Shown here: in pieces, positions 20,588 to 31,575 of the stretch
Layout of the letters: every line of letters begins with the position of its first letter
Position numbering within the stretch: position 1 is the first letter of the stretch
Origin: Verpa conica
Lineage: Eukaryota; Ascomycota; Pezizomycetes; Pezizales; Morchellaceae
Direction of reading: 5' to 3'
Assembly (NCBI GenBank): GCA_033030425.1
Contig: JAUFSD010000001.1
Span: forward strand, 2,728,001 to 2,792,000
Length of the DNA stretch: 64,000 bases
Made by a program: the position numbers and the translations under genes
The notes under the pieces: model-generated
What the model saw: the letters and a program-made list of their open reading frames with translations, nothing else
What the model was told of the DNA's origin: nothing
The model's database searches: none

Positions 20588-23500
20588 GGGTAGAAATTTT
20601 TCTGGGGTTAGCATAACTTTTGTTGATATCCTTTCGAGTTTAGTGGATTAACCCGAAAAAGATTCCTCGCTGGATAGACAAGAAGCTTACGCTATTTATA
20701 GTGTATCTGTAAAGTATATAAATATATGAATGATGCTTCTTTACTTAATGCTTCACCTCTATGTTCACCTTATCTATTATATTATAGGTATTGAATAGGT
20801 ATAGTGCCAGCGCAAACAGGTTTTGGGCCTATGATGTAGAAAGCTTCGGCTCCAAGAGCACATATATATAGAAGCTATAAGAACACTCGCCAGAGCGGTT
20901 CTTCCTAAGCCTACAGCCTACTCTCCTCTATTTTACCACATTATCGTAGCTCAGTGCCCGAGTGATATTTTGTGACCCTTGATGCGGGGCACGAGAGTGA
21001 TATACATTTATTTCAGATACCTTCATCTAATGCGCCTTGATAGAAGAACAGTGGGGAAATTACCATTAATAACAAAACTAGAATAAAGAGATACAGCGCC
21101 TAAAGTCAATATGAAGATAATAAGACTTTTATGGCTATAAAATAAAGGGGGGCTTTCTAGGCTCTCTTAAGCTACTATGATTTCCTCTCGAACCTTTTAC
21201 TATCACCTATGGTAGGATACTCTTGGTGCTTAAAATACAACTCTTATGCTGAGAAGTACTTGTCCTATTCTATATATTACAATTATAGGTATGTTCTCTA
21301 TTATACACAAAAGTGTATTTCTTGGAATATCACCCGTTTACTTGTTAAGAACCTTTTCTAACAGAAAAAAACGTAAAATCTTGCGTCTTACTCAGCTCTC
21401 TATAGCTCTTTTAAATATAAGTATTCGGTTTCTAGCAAACATATACACGTCCTTCCCTGTGGAACCTATGCGTCAAGCGATGATTGTACTTCATGGTGTA
21501 GCAAACGCTCGCTCGCTCCCGCCAGTGAATGTGGTATAAAACTATTAAGACTGTCCTATCCCTTGGTAGGATACTCCGTATTTTGCTGACCATTTGGTAG
21601 TGGGTAGCATCTAGAAGGTACGTACATGTATGCACCCCGGGCGCTAGCATGGGAAAGGGTTATGATACATCTTTACATTTAGTTTTCTAAATTTGGCAGG
21701 AAAGCAGGCAAGAATTACTTGTGAGGGACCAGTAGCGTATAGTGAGGAGGTGTATGAATGAGAGTCTCCTGGTTTCCTCGAACGGGGTCTGGCTATAGCA
21801 ACTGCCCCAAGCGAACTATCTAGAACCTGCTTCGCAGAAGATTATAAGTGACTCAAAATGGGGTCTAGAGACGTGTAAATTACATAACCGTTGACCCTTT
21901 CACTTTTAATCTTATCAAACAACTAGGTAGGTCCTCTAGTCTACACTCTTTATGCCTTATAGGGGAATATACGGTATCGATCAGGACCCCACACAACCTA
22001 CTAATCACTAATGGATACTGCGAAAATTTTACTGGGCACGGCGGTACCCAGGAGAAAACCCTCTATTCACAATATCCATGATATACGTACAGTACGTGTA
22101 AAATTTGTCAGAGAAATTCTTATACGCAAAAACTACTAATCTTATACGCGTATAACAGCTAAACTTAACCTGTAGATTAAGATTTTCCCGATGCTTTCAC
22201 ACTCTACCAGTACACTTCATCCTATCAAACGGAGTGGTATTAAAGTTGATTTAAGTTTTATTAGTGGCCAGCCCCTTCGAGTGATAAACGGTGATTGGTA
22301 AGAACCCAAGAGACACAGATAAATCTACTGTACCGAGGGGTGAAGGAAAGTGATGAAAATCCTACCCTAGCAATACCCAAACACTAGTCTCGTTCCCAGC
22401 CCCAATAGTTGCTTTTTCTGCGCAGCCACCGTAGGGGATGGGCACGGGGCTACCCAAACACCACTGTTTTACCAAAACACAACACTCAAAGTAGTTATAG
22501 TTTTTGATGTTAAAGATGATTTATAGCACTGCAAGATGTTATATTCATCTTTATACCATAGAAAACATACCTTTGGGGGAAGATATAGCACCCTGGACTT
22601 GACCTCAGATAGTTAAATAAAACAGTGACAGTTTACTATAGGATTTTTTCAACTTTTTTGGCCAGAGGTGAAATCTACATGTGCTAATTGAGTCTGACAT
22701 TCTGTACTAGCCAAGATCTCTAAGTTGTTACTGCAAATTGTCATTTTGTTTTGACTTGTGCATCACTTTCCGGCACCCCTGGGTACTCTCTCTATGTATT
22801 CTCTCTCGGTTATCACAAGTAATCTTTCTATGTATTCTCTCTCTCTCGGTTATCACAAGTAATCCCTCTATGTACTCTCTCTATACACTCTCTCTATGTA
22901 CTCTATGTATTCTCACTATCGCTCATTTCCTTTGAAATATCTCTGTTCATATGTAGTAGAAAATCACACTCGCTTATCTCTTATGCAGACTGGATCCGTT
23001 CGGTCACTTATTGCCAAACCCTTGTACTATAGCGTGTATTGTTCCTGACGCAACCACTGGCTCTAGCAAGACTTTTCTGGGTAACAAGGCAGCGACAGTC
23101 AAGAAAAAAGCCGTAATAACGATAAGATTGCGGTATATTCCTTAATAAAATATTATTTACCCTTAGGATTATTTTCCCAGGGTTGTTCTCAGGGTGGGGT
23201 TTAATACTATGGTTGCAAAAATTATGGGTTCTTAATAAACGTCTTAGTAAATATCACATTACTTAATATACAAAATTCTAGCAGTGACCAGGACAAGTGA
23301 CCTAAGTACATGTTATAGTGCATAGGTACAAAATATAAATCCCTCTCTTTTCACGTCATCTTGTAAATTCGTATATTAAGACTACATATATGCTCTTATA
23401 ACTGTCACTTAAATACATCTATGCGATCTCCAAACCTATGATTAAGCACTCTATTATGCTACTTATATATCATCCTCACCTTTAAAAGTCCTCTACATCT

Positions 23501-23862
23501 CTCATATTGACTTTCTAAAAAGCCTGCTGTAGTCCCTTTTTAGAGTATCCAATACCTCCATACGCTATAAGAGCATGAAGAATGAATTGCTTCTTTTGTT
23601 ACCATAAGCCACATTATCTCAATCAATAGTTCTGAATGTAAAGCTACTACAGTATATCGAGTTTAAGAGGGTGTCGAGAGATCCCCCCCCCAGATATCTT
23701 GAATAGATGCGATATGGTATCTCCCCACGCAAGTAATCCATTACATCAAATAATCGCCATTAGCTGCATGTGCGCTAACAGCGAAGAGTAGAAAATATAT
23801 CTAGATCGCACAAGCCTGAAAATCGCCAAACCCAAACCCCGCCTAAACCCACCATAATCGTA
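20588..23862. other. Gene-poor AT-rich block
   Basis: The open frames here are short and composition-driven; none shows conserved motifs or spliced continuity. The block contains the minisatellite at 22787-22920 and several small palindromes near 22085-22160. I see no gene. Confidence 0.5.
22787..22920. repeat. CT-rich minisatellite, unit about 36-40 bp
   Basis: Two nearly identical units run from TCTATGTATTCTCTCTC through CGGTTATCACAAGTAATC (starting about 22791 and 22827). They are followed by shorter degenerate copies of the TCTATGTACTCTC part up to about 22915. The units differ by expansion of the CT run, consistent with slippage. Confidence 0.8.
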
Positions 23863-24579
23863 TTACGCCATCTTTGCATTCAAAATCCCTTCAACATCCA
23901 CCCCTCCCCCCAACTCTCCCATCAGTTTCGTTCTCCTTGCTTTCCCTTCCTTCTCCTTCTTTTTTGCCTCCTTGGCTCCCGCTTTCTTCATAACTTTCAC
24001 GAGAACCTCCCCTTTCCTAGGCTTAATCCCAACACCTAGTTTATCATCTTTTGGTACTGATTTAATAGGGTACCGCATACCTTTCCCCGCCTTCCCGAGC
24101 CCAACCCTTGCATCTGGGTCCCACCCAGACCCCATAAGCACCTTAAGACCGAGAGAAGAGCGGTCATAAGGATGAGGCGGGTTCGAGTGGGGGAGTGACG
24201 ACTGGTGTGCTGTGGATGTGGCGTGCATATGGGCATCTATTATAGGGAGAGAACATTCCAGGCAAATTTCTAGGGCTTGCTCTATAGCAGCTACTGGTTC
24301 GGATGTACCAGTAGTTGCAGGTGTAGTTGATTCCCGAGGTGAAGCTAACCCAACCAGGGACAGATATAAATCTGCTACTTCAGTCCCTGTTTTCTTTCCT
24401 ACAGTCGAGGGCGTGGTTGCGGGGGTGTCATTAGAGGTGGACGCGGGGACGAACTTTACGCGTTTGCGCTTTAGGCCGGCACCGAATGGTTTCTGGAGGC
24501 GCCAGTCTGGTGTTTCGTCATCTGAGTCGGAGTGATTGTAGGAGGGGTTCTGTTTGAACGATACAAAAGTTGATTGCAT
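23863..24579 (-). CDS. G-patch domain protein (GPANK1-like)
   Basis: A single exon of 238 residues. Near residue 140 comes a G-patch-type motif: LGLKVLMGSGWDPDARVGLG, followed by a GKAGKGMRYPIK stretch and KLGVGIK. G-patch domains bind and stimulate DEAH RNA helicases. The arrangement of a poorly conserved N-terminus, G-patch and basic coiled tail (KKAGAKEAKKKEKEGKARR) matches small fungal G-patch proteins related to GPANK1 without its ankyrin repeats. The N-terminus has a short basic patch (KRKRVKF) that could be a nuclear localisation signal. It stands alone between two gene-poor blocks. The particular helicase partner is unknown. Confidence 0.75.
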   Translation of the reverse strand: MQSTFVSFKQNPSYNHSDSDDETPDWRLQKPFGAGLKRKRVKFVPASTSNDTPATTPSTVGKKTGTEVADLYLSLVGLASPRESTTPATTGTSEPVAAIEQALEICLECSLPIIDAHMHATSTAHQSSLPHSNPPHPYDRSSLGLKVLMGSGWDPDARVGLGKAGKGMRYPIKSVPKDDKLGVGIKPRKGEVLVKVMKKAGAKEAKKKEKEGKARRTKLMGELGGGVDVEGILNAKMA

Positions 24580-26851
24580 CTTGCAGTGGGATATGAAGTT
24601 GGAGTGGGCCCGTTGTCATTGGGTAGCTAAGGCTCAGTACCCGTGACATTGAGGCTCAACCGCCAGCAATGGTTGGCCCTTACCAAATACTACTCCATTC
24701 CACATCAGATATCTTTGTCCCTAACACCGATATCGACTTGTGATACCGAGCCTTACATATACCCTCCTATGCTAGAAATAATGTCTTAAACCATACCACA
24801 AATCACATAGTGCGTTTATTACGGTGGAGACAACTTATCAGTTCACACGCACATTCCAGAGTACGTAACTCCCAAGAAACTACTGTGCTCGAAGGATCTT
24901 CTAGATCACAAGGCCCTAATTACACTTTATTAAATATACCAAATATCGGCTTGCGTAGTGAGGGATACTCCTATCTTGAATGTTTTATACCGTAGATTAA
25001 AGATATAACTGCTATCCCTTGGACCGTAGAATCGCTGTTTCGCACCGAAATCCGTGCAAATTTTAAGTACCATGGGTTCTATTGCCAACCACCCAATATA
25101 GACTCCCTATAGTGCTGCAATATAGGTAACACTATGATCTTCACATGTTGTAGCTTCTACTGTATTTTTTTCTGATTTTTTTAAATTTTTATTGGCTATA
25201 GAATCCACTGTCAAAGTAGAGGTAAGAAGTACACAACCACAAATCACAACTCACCAGCTAAAAAGACAACCATACCTCCAATTCTTCTCCATTTCTATCG
25301 AGAATGGGCTTAATTTGACGCTCTACATGTCTTCTATCCAACTGTATATGGGGGATATATAGCGCCCAGTAGCTCTTTACCAATTCCTCCACAAAGTGGG
25401 TAGATTAGCTTTCATATTCTCTCTTAAAAAGTTACTCCTAGCGCAGTAAATACAATAGCTAGATATCTGTGCTTATAGTAGAAGATACTTGATTTATATG
25501 AGCTCTACTCCCCAGAGTATAAGCCCCCCAGCGGATATTTTGAATTTTTGGCTCTTAAAAGTGTTGAGAAAATGGGGGTTTTCGGCCCAAAAGTTACACC
25601 ATGACTATATATACCCTGCTGGGATATCCTAGCACAGGATTTTTGCATGGCAACCTAGTCATTCACCCTTCTTTAAAAAATTGTACCTCAACCACCAGAG
25701 CTTAAAAAAATCGGAGCCCTATATATAGCCTCTAATTGATGATTCTACTATTATACCCAGGCTGTTTAAACACTGTCAGAGTGTGTGGGGAGGCTAGGGC
25801 TTTATGCTTTAAGTTTGAAGCACTATAATAAACACCAAGCCAATTACAAAATACTAAAATAAACCATACAAATAGCATCTAATAAATATGTAAAATAATA
25901 AATGTATTCTTCAGAGACTCCTAGTAGCTATAGATTTTTCCAGGGATTTTTAGGGCCGTATGTGGTCTCTTATGTGTTGTGGGGAGATCGCACGGTTTCC
26001 CATGCTATTTTCGCTACGGTCCAGGGGATAGCTCCTACTCTAACCACAAGGGTCCAATAATTCTCTAGTGGTATTTTTACGATGGGATGGAATGGTCATG
26101 CTGCCTCTTAAATACCCAGAGCAGTGTTCCTCAATTTTCTAGAAGAAAAACCTCTTTGTGAACGTGTAGACCCTAAGATAAATAATACTTAAGTTACCCC
26201 AGCCATAAAGTGTATAGCGCTATCGCATGTCTTGGAGTATGCTGAGAGCTGAGTGGCACAGCACTGAAAGGATCAGTCAGCCCTACGAAAAACATAGGCT
26301 TTTTAGGCAGTACCATGACTAAAAAAGCACATATTCCTAGGACTAAATTATGCCGGATAGATTGCTACAATTATGGAATTGAAACATGGTTACATTAGGA
26401 ATGCGGCACATCATCCTTTCCGGTATACGTACTATAATTGTCAGCAGATCTTTCAAACTCTCAGAAAGAATCCAAGAATTACATGCTCGAGTCACCGTAT
26501 TAGCCAAAGTCTCTTAACCTGAAAGATTTTCCACGAACCCGAGGGTATATATATTTGGGCTCTCGAGGCGTAAAAGTTATCGGGAGCCGAGCAGTAGCCC
26601 TCGTGACAGCTAAAACTAGTAATAGCTGAAATTATAAAATATTCTACCAATATTTGAATACTGATACTGACCTTCCAATCATTGTATGAAAAACCCCAAA
26701 TCATATGGATTATGAAGGACACACGGTTATAAAAGGTATCAGCTTATCGCCTTCGTAAATTACCTATTTCCTATAAAAATACACAAAGCTTACCAACAAG
26801 CTAACCAACTCTTTTATAAAACCAAAACCTCCAAGATCCAGCAATACCAAT
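24580..26851. other. Gene-poor block with decayed sequence
   Basis: AT-rich with dense stops. It includes one stretch that may be a decayed coding remnant (25262-25420, separate entry). A 76-residue open frame at 26492-26722 (-) has no recognisable features. Confidence 0.45.
25262..25420 (-). pseudogene. Possible decayed coding remnant, perhaps mobile-element derived
   Basis: On the minus strand one frame reads as a protein-like stretch of about 48 residues: HFVEELVKSYWALYIPHIQL directly followed by DRRHVERQIKPILDRNGEEL, ending at a stop soon after. A TAA lies just upstream of HFVEEL; it could be a mutated CAA, as repeat-induced point mutation (RIP) would produce. No flanking exon, start or partner domain is visible. 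The amino-acid composition looks coding against an otherwise stop-dense background. I cannot name the family; a helix-rich piece of a transposase or replicase is possible but unproven. Confidence 0.3.
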
Positions 26852-27928
26852 ATGACTTTCAAATTCTTTATGGGCAATGTAAACGTGAGCGTATTCACCC
26901 ATGTCTTCTTCATGAAATTCTTTGAGTGGTTCCTCCTCCCAAAACCCAAAGAAGAAGTCACCGGCAAAACCATCATAATTACCGGCTCCAACAATGGCGT
27001 AGGCCTCGAAGCCGCTCGTATGTTCGCCAGACTCAAAGCGAAACGTATTGTCCTAGCTTGCCGTAACATAGCTAGCGGCAGACGAGCCCGAGACTCCATC
27101 CTTGCTACGAAGGGCGTCAGTGATGTTGAGATCCTCGTATGGAAGCTCGATCTTTCTTCATTCCCCAGTATCTTATCCTTCGTCGAGAAAGTTGACAAGG
27201 AGCTTGATTGTGTTGATATATTCCTGAATAATGCTGGAACCGCGTTCGGAGAAGAATATTTGGAGACCTACGACGGCTACGGGGGAGTCCAGTTCTCACA
27301 ATCACCTCGAGCGAAGCACACTGGGGCGCAAAATTCCTGGAGAAAGAGGAAGCACTGAAGGGAGAGATGACATTGTTGCAAGCTCTTAGTGATCCGGAAC
27401 TATTCTACCTTGGGGATTTGGCAGACATCGACAGATACTCTACCTCGAAGCCTCTGAACCTACTCTTCATCCGCGAACTTGCTTCGAGAATCGATGATGT
27501 GATAGCTACTGCGCCGACACCTGGACTTACTCGTACCGACTTTGCTGGTAACACAGAGTATTCCGCTGGTCTACTTAACCGTTTTGCGAGTGCGCTCTTT
27601 GGTAGGGACCCTGCAAAGTCTGCGATGATCTACCATGTTGCTGCTGTGAAGGCTGGGAAGAAGGCCCATGAAGAGTTTGTAAGAGATCGTGCCGTTCACA
27701 AGTAAGCTCCTATGTCTGTGTTTTCTTTATCCCTCCTAAGTAGATTTATTGCTAATCTTGGTGTGTAGGGCTGATAAATATTTCTATACCGAAGAAGCTG
27801 GCACCATCCAAAGGATGGCGTTTAAGGAGATTGCTCAGTTGACGAAGGAGATTTCGGATATTGGGGAAAATCCCACCCATGCGAAACTAGTGAAGTTACT
27901 AGAGAACCTAGAGAAAGAGGGTAATTAA
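26852..27928 (+). pseudogene. Short-chain dehydrogenase/reductase, broken by internal loss
   Basis: The N-terminal part (26852 to about 27282) has the Rossmann motif TGSNNGVG and NNAG, then EEYLETYDGY. The C-terminal part continues in another frame from about 27298: TITSSEAHWGAKF (catalytic Ser), YSTSKPLNLLF (the YxxxK pair), then an intron (about 27700-27768, GTAAGC...GTGTAG) and a last exon ending at 27928. In related SDRs about 30-40 residues separate these blocks (the NY...LLLPLL helix and strand); here they are missing and the two halves are out of frame by two. No plausible intron restores the join. I call it a pseudogene created by a deletion of about 100 nt plus frameshift. Intact relatives are retinol-dehydrogenase-like fungal SDRs of unknown substrate. 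An assembly error is the alternative. Confidence 0.75.
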
Positions 27929-29249
27929 GGATTGGTGAACTTAGAAGATATCGTAGCTTAATGATAGAGACCATTGTTGTAGCAGTTTTGTGCTTTATTT
28001 CTGCGTTCAAACTAGTTTTTATTACCCTACCCTTAATTCTAATTAGTTTATATAGAGATCGCCATAGTAAGCGTTACTATAATAAGCATGGTGAATATAG
28101 GGTATGAGTAGTTGTGGTAATACAAACTCCCCAAAGCCAAAGCCCAGTACTAGTCAATATGCATTCCTTAAGGGACAGATACCATCAAATGTTACCCAAA
28201 ATAGGTATTACTAAGTCAAACTTCATGATTTATCACTCGGTTACAATATTTAGACTTTTCATGCCTTCTTTCTTCTCCCCTTTAGGTGCATAGAGCCAAA
28301 CTACAGTAGCCATTAACATCCCCGAGAGAGAAGGGTGATATAGTAGCATCATAACATACAGATTCCAGAAAGCAAAGACTACAGGTGAGAGCTACAAGTT
28401 TGTACCCTATATATCAATAGGGAGAATGTAAGCCGGAATTACCGGACAGACCCTAAGGCAACCATAACAGTTCCTGTTATAGGGGGTACGGATACTAGCA
28501 GAAGACATTAGTAGCTACTGTTATACATACAATAGCACGTACCACTATTCAAAGTACTCGAACGATTTTTCTCATAATTAAGAGTGCCAAGGTATAAACA
28601 TTACCTTTTCATAGTAAAATATATGCCTTAGGCCAAAGTCCCACCTATAAGCGTTCTATGCTATACTAAGGGCCGCTCCAAACCCTTAAATAGTTCTCCA
28701 AATAAACCTATCCCGACTAATTAGATCACACACCAAGATCGGGATATCCGAAGCTGTTACACTCCGACTAGCATTAGAGCCTTTTTATTAGTTAAGCCCT
28801 CATAAAATTTATACACTCAGCGCCTTCAACTTTTTTTTAAAATCATAGGTCAATATTTAAAGATAAGTAATAAACAACCTCATAAACAGAGCGCAAAAAT
28901 GAACATACGGAGAGACCCGTCTACAGCACAGGATATCACTCGCCATATGTCCGTTTGTGTTAACACTGTAGCTCGTCCCCCCTCGATCATAAAAAATTCA
29001 TAAAATCGTAACCCTAGAAAACAAACCCCCCACAGCCCAATCTATATATGTCAAAGCCACAGTTTTTTTTTCGAATGACGCCCAGCCCAAACAGAACAAG
29101 AAAATCCCTAAGTTACCATAATCAATATATGCCAACCAAAAATCAGAAGCAGAAAAACACAAACAAGCAAGAAAGCGAACCCCAAACCGAAAGTAAAATT
29201 CACAACAAAAAGACTAACCCCCATACAGGGCTAGCATTTTGTATTTTTT
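27929..29249. other. Gene-poor AT-rich interval
   Basis: No conserved frame. The open frame at 29048-29335 is K/N/P-rich, low-complexity and overlaps the 3' end of the J-protein gene, so it is probably not a gene. Confidence 0.5.
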
Positions 29250-30321
29250 TTAAGCAGCCCTCGCCGGCTCCCCCCAAAATCTCCCCATCCAATCCCGATC
29301 CTCCTCTTCATCCTCCATTTTATCCCCTGCAATAAATGCAAGTACCCGGCTAACCTTTTCGTTGAGCAGATATGCACCATTCTTCCCACACTGCTCTTTC
29401 ACACCCACCGCATTCCATCCTGCCTGTCTTGCTCTCCATTCCCGTTCCTCCTTTCTTTGCAATGCACGGTCGACCCTGACGGGAACCGCTAATGTGACAC
29501 GAACAAGTTGCATTGTGAGGCGCATACGACCAAGAACATCAAAGTAGCCAAGCGAGAGGAGCTTTTTTTGGACGCGATGAATTCGCCCGAGCTCGATGGA
29601 GATAAGGAGGGCATAAGTGCGGGTTGTGAGGATTAGTTCACGGATACGGCCAAAAGCACGCTCGATCGCAACTGTGGGGACGTCAGATTGGCAATTCATC
29701 CGCACTTCTGCGAGGATGTGTGGGATGACGAAAGGGACAAGAAGTGGAGTCGGGGGGGGGTGAAACTAACCAATAACCTCCTCATTCACTAGACTCGGAT
29801 ACTGCCTGTTCAGCGCTTCCAGCAACTTCCTCACCAATGCAAAATCACCATTGAGAAATTCATTCAAAATGCTGACAACTGCACCCCTGAATGTCTGTTC
29901 CCCAGAAATAAATGGGGCCTTCTCGGGAAAATACTCCCTCTGTATATTCCCACGCTTCGATTCTCGATCATAGTGGGCCCGCAGACTTGGCTTTCGAAGA
30001 ATCTCATACGCGTGGGAAAGTCGCTGAAAGGCTTCAGTGCTATCGGGGTGAGAGGGGAGTTTATCAGGGTGGACTATTTTACTTCGGTCAAGATAGTGGC
30101 GGCGGAGTTCTGACTCAGTGGCGCGGGGAGATGCGCCGAGGACTTTGTAGAGTGAGGGTTCAGTGAGGATTTCTAAGTGGTGAATTCGTTAGTGGATTGT
30201 AAGGGGGTGACGAGGTATGATGTATTGGAGGAGGCATGGGGAATTGAGTTTTACCGTTGATGAGCCAGGCCTTTCGGGAAAGGCCTCGGTTCTCGTAGTG
30301 GGACCGGGATTCCGGTTCCAT
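29250..30321 (-). CDS. J-domain (DnaJ/Hsp40) protein
   Basis: Three exons: 30321-30255, 30172-29771 and 29707-29250, in phase, about 308 residues. The J domain lies at about residues 24-90: PSLYKVLGASPRATESELRR, then the invariant HPD (SKIVHPDKLPSHP), then AFQRLSHAYEILRKPSLRAHYDR. There is no G/F-rich region or zinc finger, so it is a class C (type III) J-protein. The C-terminal half is helical and basic, ending with WMGRFWGEP. J-proteins stimulate Hsp70 ATPase; the Hsp70 partner and site of action are not evident. The start fits a short first exon (MEPESRSHYE...) and a clean splice into the J domain. Confidence 0.85.
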
Positions 30322-30783
30322 CAAGATAGTGAATTATTCAGACGAAGATCTATGTTCACAAGAAAGGAGGTTTATATATGACGTTTTAACACCGTCACAG
30401 CGGGTTGTGTCGCTGTTGCAAGAAGAATGCCGGGCAACAACGACAGCAGTAGTTACAGGTTGCAGTAGAGTAGGGAAGAAAGGGTAGGCTGGCTGTGTTG
30501 AAGATGTTGCAAACAAAGCCCCGGAAGGACTAGGGAGATGTTTGAATGGACACGGAAAGACACAGTGGGGGAGGGAGAGATGGGTGTGCGTATTAGTGGG
30601 GGGCACGAAGGAACGAGGATCGAGGGAATCGGAGAATCGCACGACAGTAGAGTAACGATGGTGGTGATAGTAATAATGAACGCGAAATCGTCTGGATTAC
30701 CTGAATTAGAGAAAAGAGCTTGGATTTCATAAGGGAAACAGCCCACTCCAATTCCACCACTACTTTCTCAGTTCAAGCTTAGA

Positions 30784-30893
30784 CACTCACTCTTTCACTC
30801 TTCACTCTTCACTCTTTCACTCTTTCACTCTTTCACTCTTTCACTCTTTCACTCTTCCATTCACTCATTCACTCATCCACTCACTCATTCACC
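30784..30893. repeat. (CACTCTTT)n / (CACTCATT)n microsatellite
   Basis: About 110 bp of tandem CACTCTTT-type units grade into CACTCATT units at the right end. Units are imperfect in phase (7- and 8-mers), consistent with slippage. Confidence 0.85.
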
Positions 30894-31339
30894 ATCGTAT
30901 GCGACACTCGATGCCCACGTCTCTTGTTGTCCCTCATCCCACGCTCTCGCCCTCTCCCTATCCCACCCATCCCCCCTTCCCTTTCCTTCTATTCCTGACC
31001 GGGCCCGCAAATATTCATTCATTGACACGTGAAAGGACCCGTCAACCTCCTTCAGCCTAACCCTAAAGAGCCTAATCATGCATGTTTCCAGCCTGGCGTC
31101 GAAGCCCTTGAAAAGCATGTGCTATGACCAGGGCTGTGGGGGAAGGGAGCGTATTCCCGATGCACTGGGAATCGAGAGCCGTTTTCTTTCCTTTTTTGGC
31201 TACAACCAACTCGATCAGTGGCAGAGAGTAGCAGAGCACAGCGAGGTTACCTACTCGAGAGACATGTCATCAAGTTTACTTGATATTGATAGAACTAGAA
31301 GATGTAGTAGCTGAAGAATACGTACTCTAGTCTAATATA

Positions 31340-31575
31340 CTCGTAATTTCATGACGTTTTGAGAATCGACTAGGTCCGCATATAGGTGCATATGACCTGA
31401 GTATCCCTAGCCCTAAGCATTTTAAGAGGTTCAGAGGAATCCATTTGGTCTCTGCGCTGTGATTCAAATAGCCAAGACACATTGTTGTGTTATTCTAACA
31501 GCATCTACTGGATTCCCACCCATATGCACCCATATGCAGACCCGGTCGATTCTCAAAACGTCATGAAATTACGAG
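31340..31575. mobile_element. MITE, 236 bp, 55-bp terminal inverted repeats, TA target
   Basis: The left end (31340-31394) and the reverse complement of the right end (31521-31575) match at 51 of 55 positions. The outer 31 bp are identical, beginning CTCGTAATTTCATGACG. TA dinucleotides flank both sides (31338-31339 and 31576-31577), matching the TA target duplication of Tc1/mariner-type elements. The 126-bp interior has no open frame. The four mismatches between the arms are all transitions (C/T or A/G), consistent with RIP or ordinary decay. No second copy was seen in this window. Confidence 0.85.

Noticed and set aside
24458..24463. ACGCGT in the G-patch gene, and others at 22146, 30008, 35856, 46272, 63339 and 63441
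   Set aside because: These lie in coding sequence, far from starts or in gene-poor DNA, and match the chance expectation for a 6-mer; they were used only as background for the MCB finding.
29048..29335. 95-residue open frame with K/N/P-rich sequence
   Set aside because: Low complexity, overlaps the 3' end of the J-protein gene antisense, no conserved feature.
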